Source of the DNA: Flavobacteriia bacterium
Lineage (GTDB): Bacteria > Bacteroidota > Bacteroidia > Flavobacteriales_D > Crocinitomicaceae
Assembly: GCA_009925805.1 (NCBI GenBank)
Contig: RFQF01000036.1
Location: 1-13,859 of the forward strand
Length of the DNA stretch: 13,859 bases
Reading direction: 5' to 3'
The notes under the pieces: generated by a model
What the model saw: only the letters and a program-made list of their open reading frames with translations
What the model was told of the DNA's origin: nothing
Databases searched by the model: none
Made by a program: the position numbers and the translations under genes
Shown here: positions 5,820-12,290 of the stretch, in pieces
How the letters are laid out: the number at the start of each line of letters is the position of its first letter
Position numbering within the stretch: position 1 is the stretch's first letter

Positions 5820-8029
5820 TGCGTTTTAGTTATTTTTTAGCCGTTTTTTCCATTGTTCCTATTTCAAGCTATGCTCAAGAACCGAAAGAAAACTATAAAA
5901 ACGCATCCGAGATTGTGGTTCAAACCTATATCAATTCGAAGTGGATACCGGATTCCATTTTCAACCTACGCATTGTAGCTGGTAAGAAATATGAAGTTCA
6001 ATGGTTATCAACTAAAGAGGTGGATTTATCAACCAATAATTACCGCCAAGCTTTGCGCAAAACTCCCGGTATTTTTGTTTCGGAACACGATGCTTCGGGA
6101 TTACAAACCAGCATTGCGACTCGTGGATTAAGTGCAAACCGATCCTGGGAATTCAATATGCGCCAAAATGGTTACGATATTGCCGCTGACCCTTCGGGGT
6201 ATCCAGAGGCATACTACACTCCTACCTTGGATGCTGTAGCCGCAATTCATGTGTACCGAGGATCTTCGGCACTGCAATACGGCTCGCAATTCGGCGGAAT
6301 GATTGATTATCAACTCAAAGACGCCCTTGGATCGAAAGCTATTAGCTACGAAAGTTCTCAAACGGTCGGTTCTTTTGGTACTATTAATAGTTTCAATGCC
6401 CTTGGTGGCAATAAAGGTAGATGGACCTATTACGGTTTTCTACACCATCGGCAAAGTAAAGGGTACCGTTTGAATAGTGGATATTATACAAATAATTATT
6501 TTGGAAAGGTCGGTTATGCCTGGAGCAAAGGCAAAATCACGTTAGAATATACCAACAGTTATTATCTCAGTCAACAACCCGGAGGGTTACACGACACCGT
6601 GATTAACCTTCATCCTGATACCTCACTACGGGCTAGAAACTGGTTCGAATTACCTTGGAAGGTAGCATCATTGCAACTAAATCATCAATTCAAGCGAGGT
6701 TTGAAACTACAAGCCCTGGTAAATTATTTGCACGGTAATCGAAACAGTGTTGGGTTTACCAAGGGTATCCAATTCGCTGATACCTTTAATATCATGTTAA
6801 ACAGCTACAACCCGCGCGATGTGGACAAGGATATTTACAACACACTGTCGAGTGAAGTACGGCTAAATCACGCTTATGCGATTGGAAAAAATACCCATAC
6901 ACTTACTGGTGGAATTCGATTTTGTTTAAGCGATATCCGACGGCTTCAAAAAGGAAAAGGCACAGGTAATTCAATGGCCGACTTTACAACACTTCCGACA
7001 AGTTCAGGATATTTATTCCAAAGAGACCTGCATTTACAAACACAAAACCTTGCGCTTTTTGCAGAACATCTATTTCTTGTTGGAAAACGGCTGAGTTTTT
7101 CTCCAGGTTTTCGTTTGGAACGTCTTCAATCTTCGCTAGCAGGAAGAAGTGATGCCTTTTTGGGCGGGTATCTTCAGACGCAACACAAAAACCGTTGGAT
7201 TGCTTTGGGGGGAATTAGCGCGAAGCTATCGGTAGTCTCAAAAAGGAACATCAACTTGGTTTTTTACGCAAATGCCAATCAAAACTATCGACCTGTGACC
7301 TACAGTGAATGGTTGCCTTCCGCTACTACCGAGCATGTTGATTCATCCCTAAGGGATGCAAATGGCTATTCGAGTGAGGGTGGCTTTAAAGGTTTCTTAC
7401 TTTTACATCGGCGCTGTTTATGGTCCTATGACATGAATGCTTTTTACCTGCGTTACAATCATAAAATTGGCAGTTTTGCCCTCAATGGTTCAACCTACAA
7501 AACCAACCTTGGTGACTTGATATCGAGGGGAGTAGAGCTGTATACCGAATGGATGTTCATGAACCCCTTTTTTATTAAATCCAGTAAAGCTGAACAGTTG
7601 AATATCTATTTCAGTGGATCCTTAATCGATGCACGGTACCAACGTTGGGATAATCCTTCGATTCCGAGCAACTCTGTGGTAGGTAAGCAAGCGGAATACG
7701 CTCCGAAAAAGGTGTTTCGCATAGGCCTTGAATATAAATTTAAGGGATTCGGCTTCAACTACCAGGTACAGTATACGGGATCCTGCTTCGCCGATGCCAC
7801 CAATTCCCAGTACCCTAATGCAGCGGCCACCATAGGATTAATTCCAGCACTCACGTTACACGACGCCAGTTTGTTCATTACGCTTTTTGAAAACTATCAG
7901 CTCAAACTAGGCATTAATAACCTGTTCGATCAAACCTCGGTAGTTCGAAGAGTTGGAGGCTATCCCGGACCGGGCGCTTTACCAAACCAAGGTCGCTCAG
8001 CCTATGGCACGCTCTCCATAAAAATTTAA
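5816..8029 (+). CDS. TonB-dependent outer-membrane receptor, FecA-like
   Basis: A 737-residue receptor. MMRFSYFLAVFSIVPISSYA is a signal peptide (cleavage near residue 20). A short N-terminal stretch contains a possible TonB box (EIVVQT, 32-37). The plug domain runs from about 70 to 170, with TPGIFVSEHDASG, RGL (103-105), GYPEAYYTP and IHVYRGSSALQYGSQFGG (144-161). A 22-strand-type barrel fills the rest and ends with NNLFDQTSVVRR and GRSAYGTLSIKI. The plug and the end resemble FecA, the ferric dicitrate receptor. There is no STN signalling domain and no carboxypeptidase-like N-terminal domain, so it should not signal to an anti-sigma factor. The longer in-frame start at 5726 is rejected: it would run through the Fur-like palindrome and put 30 residues before the signal peptide. 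ATG 5819 is equally possible. The cargo (ferric citrate or another iron chelate) is inferred. Confidence 0.88.
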   Translation: MMRFSYFLAVFSIVPISSYAQEPKENYKNASEIVVQTYINSKWIPDSIFNLRIVAGKKYEVQWLSTKEVDLSTNNYRQALRKTPGIFVSEHDASGLQTSIATRGLSANRSWEFNMRQNGYDIAADPSGYPEAYYTPTLDAVAAIHVYRGSSALQYGSQFGGMIDYQLKDALGSKAISYESSQTVGSFGTINSFNALGGNKGRWTYYGFLHHRQSKGYRLNSGYYTNNYFGKVGYAWSKGKITLEYTNSYYLSQQPGGLHDTVINLHPDTSLRARNWFELPWKVASLQLNHQFKRGLKLQALVNYLHGNRNSVGFTKGIQFADTFNIMLNSYNPRDVDKDIYNTLSSEVRLNHAYAIGKNTHTLTGGIRFCLSDIRRLQKGKGTGNSMADFTTLPTSSGYLFQRDLHLQTQNLALFAEHLFLVGKRLSFSPGFRLERLQSSLAGRSDAFLGGYLQTQHKNRWIALGGISAKLSVVSKRNINLVFYANANQNYRPVTYSEWLPSATTEHVDSSLRDANGYSSEGGFKGFLLLHRRCLWSYDMNAFYLRYNHKIGSFALNGSTYKTNLGDLISRGVELYTEWMFMNPFFIKSSKAEQLNIYFSGSLIDARYQRWDNPSIPSNSVVGKQAEYAPKKVFRIGLEYKFKGFGFNYQVQYTGSCFADATNSQYPNAAATIGLIPALTLHDASLFITLFENYQLKLGINNLFDQTSVVRRVGGYPGPGALPNQGRSAYGTLSIKI

Positions 8030-8056
8030 CAAGATTTTATCGGGAATAGGTTGATT

Positions 8057-8090
8057 AAAAAAAAAATCATAAATTCGGGGAGTAATTTTA
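8057..8090 (+). promoter_or_regulatory. Possible promoter region of the RRM gene (A-tract plus weak -7 box)
   Basis: A run of ten A (8057-8066) precedes TAATTTTA (8083-8090), which matches TAnnTTTG except for the final base. It lies 22 bases before the ATG. The A-tract could act as an UP-like element. No -33 box is visible at the usual distance, so support is weak. Confidence 0.3.
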
Positions 8091-8112
8091 ACCTAATCGT
8101 GTTTAACGCTTT

Positions 8113-8730
8113 ATGATCAGTATTTTCGTTGCCAAACTCGACTTTGGCGTCGACAACGACCAGTTACGTGCCCTTTTCGAAGCTTATGGGAAAGTACGAA
8201 AAGCCACCGTAGCCCTCGACAAAGAAACCGGAAAATCCCGTGGATTTGGTTTTGTTGAAATGGAAAATGAGCAAGAAGGCCATGCAGCTATTTCAGGATT
8301 GGACGGTAGGATAATCAACGGTAGAAACATCGCTGTAAAGCAAGCAGAAGACCGCGGAAACGCCCCTGGAGGCCCAAAAAAATTCGACGGCGGAAATAAA
8401 CCTGGTTATTCCTCGAATCCCTCTGCTCCAAAACCTAATTACCCGCCACGGAACGATCAAAGCTCTTCGAACTCCTCGGGTGCGCGGCCGAGCACACCGG
8501 AATCCTTCATTCCGCCCATCATTCCAAATTTACCCTCGGATAACCGAAAAAAGACCCTACCCAAAGATAAAGATCGAAAAACGGAAACGGAAGCGGATCG
8601 AAACAAGAAACCGAAAATGGATGCTTACAAAAAAAGCGGAAAAAAAGATAAGTTCTTGGACGACGATGAGGACTTGGAATTGGAAGGTGGATTATTTTCC
8701 TTCGATGAAGAGGAAGAAGATGATGAATAG
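8113..8730 (+). CDS. RRM-family RNA-binding protein with charged disordered tail
   Basis: Residues 1-78 form a single RNA-recognition motif: RNP2 at ISIFVAKLDF (2-11) and RNP1 at KSRGFGFVEM (41-50), with the aromatic residues that stack on RNA bases. This domain is the typical small bacterial RRM protein, usually around 80-130 residues. Here a 125-residue low-complexity tail follows. It is Gly/Pro/Ser/Asn-rich (82-140), then Lys/Arg-rich (144-180), then strongly acidic to the end (FLDDDEDLELEGG and FDEEEEDDE). Family expectation: binding of single-stranded RNA, sometimes linked to cold response or mRNA handling. The tail is probably disordered. Genes on both sides are on the same strand; the next start lies 41 bases downstream and has its own predicted promoter. 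Confidence 0.9.
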   Translation: MISIFVAKLDFGVDNDQLRALFEAYGKVRKATVALDKETGKSRGFGFVEMENEQEGHAAISGLDGRIINGRNIAVKQAEDRGNAPGGPKKFDGGNKPGYSSNPSAPKPNYPPRNDQSSSNSSGARPSTPESFIPPIIPNLPSDNRKKTLPKDKDRKTETEADRNKKPKMDAYKKSGKKDKFLDDDEDLELEGGLFSFDEEEEDDE

Positions 8731-8758
8731 TCGCTAAGCTTTTCATGTAATTTCTTTG

Positions 8759-8766
8759 TATTTTTG
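8759..8766 (+). promoter_or_regulatory. Predicted -7 box of the CCA-type nucleotidyltransferase gene
   Basis: TATTTTTG is an exact TAnnTTTG box that ends five bases before the ATG at 8772, which predicts a leaderless or nearly leaderless mRNA. I see no TTTG or TTG at the expected -33 distance. The short sequence between box and ATG resembles that of the minus-strand promoter at 5676-5683. Confidence 0.45.
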
Positions 8767-8771
8767 TCCGC

Positions 8772-10196
8772 ATGCCGGAGTCCTACACGCATTTTCTCCA
8801 ACACCCCGTATTCAAAGTAATTGCCGAACTCAGTAAAACGCATTCCCAAGAAGTGTATGTTGTTGGGGGCTTTGTTCGCGATTGTTTTCTCGGACGTCCT
8901 TGCAAAGACATCGATATTGTGGTAGTAGGCGACGGCCCTGCCTTTGCCTCCCATGTTGCCCACAAGTTGAAGGTAAAAAACCTCGCCCTTTTTGCGCGCT
9001 ATGGAACGGCTCACTTTAAATACAAAGACATTGATGTGGAATTTGTAGGAGCTCGAAAAGAATCGTACAGCGAAGATTCCCGAAAACCGGCCACCTCTCC
9101 AGGAACCTTGAACGATGACCAATTACGGCGCGATTTTACCATTAATGCGCTTGCGTTTTCCCTCAATGAGGACACCTATGGAACCTTGATGGACCCCTTC
9201 CATGGAATGCAGGATTTATCCAAAGGAATTTTAAAAACACCGCAGGATCCGTCCATTACCTATTCCGATGACCCCCTGCGCATGTTACGAGCCATTCGCT
9301 TTGCAGCGCAATTGAATTTTCAAATCGCCGCCCCTTCCATCGAGGCCATTTACACGCATCGAGAACGGATTCGCATCGTTTCCATGGAACGCATTAGCAC
9401 CGAATTGAATAAAATCATGCTCAGCACCAAACCTTCGCGGGGCTTTTATTTATTGCTGCACACCGGTCTTCTTCCCTTAATTTTTCCAGAACTTGTTGCC
9501 TTGTGCGGCACCGAAACCGTTAATGGACATAGTCACAAGGATAATTTCGACCACACCTTGGAAGTATTGGATAATTTGTGCGAAAAAAGCGATCACCTTT
9601 GGCTTCGATGGGCAGCCCTCCTGCACGACATTGCCAAACCCGCGACCAAAAGGTATGAACCGCACCATGGATGGACCTTTCACGGTCATGAAGAATTGGG
9701 TGCGAGAATGGTCCCAAAAATATTCAACCATCTTCGGCTGCCCCTGGATCATAAAATGAAATACGTGCAAAAATTGGTACGGCTTCACCTTCGACCCATT
9801 GCGTTAGTAAAAGGTAACGTAACCGATTCCGCCATACGAAGGCTGCTCGCCGATGCAGGAGACGATATTGACGACTTAATGCTCTTGTGCAATTCGGATA
9901 TTACCTCCAAAAACGAGTTCAAAGTAAAACGCTACCGAAAGAACTTTGACTTAGTAACCGAGAAACTCAAAATAGTCGAGGAGAAAGACCGTATACGCAA
10001 CTTTCAACCCCCCATTACCGGTGAGTACATCATGGACGTTTACGGTTTGGGTCCTTGTGCTCAAATTGGGATCCTAAAAACAAAAATAAAAGACGCCATC
10101 CTCGAGGGGGAAATCAGCAATTCTATGGAAGATGCCAAAATGTTAATGATCAAGCTTGCCGAGGAAATGGGCCTATCGGCGGTGAAAGATATTTGA
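8772..10196 (+). CDS. cca: tRNA nucleotidyltransferase (CCA-adding type) with HD domain
   Basis: A 474-residue class II nucleotidyltransferase. The catalytic head has GGFVRD (32-37), the metal-binding DIDIVV (D46, D48) and a third acidic strand at DIDVEF (86-91). RRDFTINALA (119-128) and DDPLRMLRAIRFA (166-178) are the nucleotide-recognition blocks of CCA enzymes. An HD phosphohydrolase domain follows: NFDHTLEV (H261), LLHDIAKP (H285, D286) and FHGHEELG (H304, H306). Role: adding or repairing the 3' CCA end of tRNA. Poly(A) polymerases and the split A- or CC-adding enzymes share the same head, and sequence reading alone does not exclude a partial (A- or CC-only) activity. The start at 8772 is supported by the -7 box immediately upstream. 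No frameshift or missing key residue is seen. Confidence 0.88.
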   Translation: MPESYTHFLQHPVFKVIAELSKTHSQEVYVVGGFVRDCFLGRPCKDIDIVVVGDGPAFASHVAHKLKVKNLALFARYGTAHFKYKDIDVEFVGARKESYSEDSRKPATSPGTLNDDQLRRDFTINALAFSLNEDTYGTLMDPFHGMQDLSKGILKTPQDPSITYSDDPLRMLRAIRFAAQLNFQIAAPSIEAIYTHRERIRIVSMERISTELNKIMLSTKPSRGFYLLLHTGLLPLIFPELVALCGTETVNGHSHKDNFDHTLEVLDNLCEKSDHLWLRWAALLHDIAKPATKRYEPHHGWTFHGHEELGARMVPKIFNHLRLPLDHKMKYVQKLVRLHLRPIALVKGNVTDSAIRRLLADAGDDIDDLMLLCNSDITSKNEFKVKRYRKNFDLVTEKLKIVEEKDRIRNFQPPITGEYIMDVYGLGPCAQIGILKTKIKDAILEGEISNSMEDAKMLMIKLAEEMGLSAVKDI

Positions 10197-10217
10197 TTAC
10201 TTTTATCCTAAAAAACC

Positions 10218-10606
10218 ATGCAAGGACTCAAGTTTAGAATTCTGCTCGATTCCGATGCGAAAACCGAAGTTTTTAGAGACATTGTTCTCTCCGCATCGGA
10301 TAATTTTGAAACCTTTTACCAAACCATTATCCAAGCTTTTGGCCTCAAAGGCGATCAGATGGCGAGCTTTTACGTATCCAATGATTCGTGGGATAAAGGC
10401 CATGAAATCAATTTAATGGATATGTCGTACGACGACGATGACCTCGACCAGCCAGCCAACGTCTGCCCAGCGAAGAAGTTTTTATGGCAGGTGGCGGTGC
10501 CTTGGTCGAAGCGGAGGATTTCGATGAGGACGACCTTGGATTTAACGATTACGACGATGGATACCCGGACGAAGAACTCGATGGATACCATGAAACCGAA
10601 TTCTAA
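10218..10606 (+). pseudogene. pRiA4b ORF-3-like gene with internal deletion and frameshift
   Basis: Codons from ATG 10218 to about 10460 encode the normal N-terminus of the pRiA4b ORF-3-like family in Bacteroidota (FRILLDSDAKTEVFRDI, FETFYQTIIQAFGL, QMASFYVSNDSWDKGHEI). The frame then turns into unrelated basic sequence and would run to 10667, 47 bases into the next gene. In the frame whose codons start at 10463, the typical acidic C-terminus appears instead (EAEDFDEDDLGF, DEELDGYHETEF) and stops at 10604-10606, 14 bases before the methyltransferase start. The family's central region, roughly 60-80 residues, is absent between the two parts. The best explanation is a deletion whose length is not a multiple of three, in the cell or in the assembly. 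The family's function is not firmly known. Confidence 0.7.
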
Positions 10607-10620
10607 TTGTACCCGCCAGA

Positions 10621-11325
10621 ATGAATGCCTCAGACCCCATAGGAAAAGCGATTTTAGCATTTGCTAAAACAGGAAAACCCAAAGACATCGTGGTGAGTTC
10701 AGACCTCAGCGACGACGATATTATTCCTGTGGAAGTCTTGTTCCGAAGCTACGAAGAAATGCCCGATCTTGAAAAAAAAGCGCTCTCCATGGTCCGGGGA
10801 AAAGTACTTGATATTGGTGCTGGAGCCGGACCGCATTCGAAGTACCTGGTTCAACAAGGATTTTCGGTTAAAGCCATTGACACCTCACCGGGTGCAGTCA
10901 GCTACCTACAAATGCAGCAGATTGATGCAGAATGCATCGATGTACGCCAAATGAAAGGAGCCACCTTCGACACCCTTTTATGCCTCATGAATGGAATCGG
11001 AATCGCTGGAAGTAAAGCCGGATTAATTCCCTTCCTGAACCATTTGAAATCGTTATTAAACCCGAAGGGACAAATTCTTTGCGATTCTTCCGACGTTAAA
11101 TTCTTATATGAAGAAGAAGACGGTTCGTATTGGATGGACCTTAACAATGAGTATTACGGGAACTTCAAATTTCAACTGCATTATGAGAAGCAATCCAGTG
11201 ATGAATTTCCTTGGTTATATGTCGATTATGAAACCCTACATGAAGCGGCACAAGCCTGTGGATTCAAATGCCAACGAATTGATTTGGAAGAAAATCATTT
11301 TTTAGCGCAACTTGTGATACCATAA
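10621..11325 (+). CDS. Class I SAM-dependent methyltransferase
   Basis: A 234-residue cytosolic protein. Residues 1-60 are a helical lead-in, then motif I VLDIGAGAGPHS (62-73) for S-adenosylmethionine, the acidic residue D87 in VKAIDTSP that binds the ribose, and TFDTLLCLMNGIGI (115-128) as the motif IV strand. The C-terminal part (FKFQLHY, LYVDYETLHEAAQACGF) is like those of small-molecule methyltransferases. The substrate cannot be assigned. It starts 14 bases after the broken pRiA4b-like gene, so it was probably cotranscribed with it. No unusual composition and no truncation are visible. Confidence 0.88.
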   Translation: MNASDPIGKAILAFAKTGKPKDIVVSSDLSDDDIIPVEVLFRSYEEMPDLEKKALSMVRGKVLDIGAGAGPHSKYLVQQGFSVKAIDTSPGAVSYLQMQQIDAECIDVRQMKGATFDTLLCLMNGIGIAGSKAGLIPFLNHLKSLLNPKGQILCDSSDVKFLYEEEDGSYWMDLNNEYYGNFKFQLHYEKQSSDEFPWLYVDYETLHEAAQACGFKCQRIDLEENHFLAQLVIP

Positions 11326-11340
11326 TTAAGGAACATTGGT

Positions 11341-11348
11341 TAACTTTA
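11341..11348 (+). promoter_or_regulatory. Weak candidate -7 box of sucD
   Basis: TAACTTTA matches TAnnTTTG except for the last base and lies 21 bases before the sucD ATG. The nearest TTG upstream (11312-11314) is 26 bases away, longer than usual, so this is a tentative call. Confidence 0.28.
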
Positions 11349-11369
11349 TCTCAAATAAAATTCAACATC

Positions 11370-12248
11370 ATGGGCGTACTGGTTAGCAAAAATTCAAAAG
11401 TTATTGTGCAAGGTTTTACGGGAACGGAAGGAACGTTCCACGCAGGTCAAATGATCGATTACGGAACCCATGTGGTTGGAGGTGTAACCCCAGGAAAAGG
11501 AGGTGGCCTTCATTTAGAACGTCCTATTTTCAATACTGTGAAGGAAGCAGTTAGTACGACTGGTGCAGATGTTTCCATTATTTTCGTACCACCCGCTTTT
11601 GCAGCCGATGCGATCATGGAAGCAGCGGAAGGAGGAATTAAAGTGATTGTTTGCATCACGGAAGGAATTCCCGTAAAAGATATGGTGTATGCGAAAGAAT
11701 ACATCAAAGCCTTTGATTGCCGCTTGATTGGGCCAAATTGTCCTGGAGTAATCACCGCTGGAGAAGCGAAAGTGGGCATTATGCCGGGCTTCGTTTTCAA
11801 AACAGGAAAAATTGGTATCGTTTCCAAATCTGGGACGCTAACCTACGAAGCAGCAGACCAAGTAGCGAAAGCAGGCTTAGGAATTTCTACAGCGATTGGC
11901 ATTGGAGGCGATCCCATTATCGGTACAACTACAAAAGAAGCGGTAGAATTGCTCATGAATGATCCAGAAACGGAGGGCATCGTTATGATCGGTGAAATTG
12001 GTGGTAACCTTGAAGCCATTGCCGCGCGTTGGGTAAAAGAACACGGTACGAAACCTGTGGTTGGATTTATCGCGGGTGAAACGGCACCCAAAGGAAGAAC
12101 CATGGGCCACGCAGGAGCCATCGTTGGAGGCGACGACGACACCGCCGAAGCAAAGAAACGCATCATGCGCGAGTGCGGTATCCATGTAGTGGACTCCCCT
12201 GCTGGCATTGGTAAAAAAGTAGCCGAAGTAATGGGCGTGATTGCGTAA
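11370..12248 (+). CDS. sucD: Succinate-CoA ligase alpha subunit
   Basis: A 292-residue protein of full SucD length. The CoA-binding Rossmann domain has GFTGTEGTFH (15-24) and GVTPGKGG (38-45). The ligase domain has IGPNCPGVITAGEAKVGIMPG (from 120), VSKSGTLTYEA (151-161) and GIGGDPIIG (177-185). The phosphohistidine is H247 in GRTMGHAGAIV. Role: with the beta subunit SucC it interconverts succinyl-CoA and succinate with formation of ATP or GTP in the TCA cycle. In many bacteria sucC lies directly upstream; here the upstream gene is a methyltransferase, so sucC must be elsewhere. The start is supported by the MGVLVSKNSKVIVQGFTG opening typical of Bacteroidota SucD. Its 3' end faces the porin gene 42 bases away. 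Confidence 0.96.
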   Translation: MGVLVSKNSKVIVQGFTGTEGTFHAGQMIDYGTHVVGGVTPGKGGGLHLERPIFNTVKEAVSTTGADVSIIFVPPAFAADAIMEAAEGGIKVIVCITEGIPVKDMVYAKEYIKAFDCRLIGPNCPGVITAGEAKVGIMPGFVFKTGKIGIVSKSGTLTYEAADQVAKAGLGISTAIGIGGDPIIGTTTKEAVELLMNDPETEGIVMIGEIGGNLEAIAARWVKEHGTKPVVGFIAGETAPKGRTMGHAGAIVGGDDDTAEAKKRIMRECGIHVVDSPAGIGKKVAEVMGVIA

Positions 12249-12290
12249 GCGATTATTCCCTTTCTTGAAATAATTACGGACGAAGCGTAG

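Noticed and set aside
8051..8071. Terminator-like hairpin after the receptor gene (TGATT, A-run, AATCA)
   Set aside because: The stem is only five A/T-rich pairs and no U-tract follows on the plus strand.
10484..10606. Independent small acidic ORF starting at ATG 10484
   Set aside because: Its sequence is the normal C-terminal tail of the pRiA4b ORF-3-like family, so it is the remnant of the broken gene.
11510..12208. Long minus-strand frames within sucD
   Set aside because: They are antisense shadows of a strongly conserved gene and have no recognisable protein features.
12255..12280. Bidirectional terminator between sucD and the porin gene
   Set aside because: ATTATT and AATAAT could pair, but the stem is short, A/T-only and without a T-run, so I do not call it.
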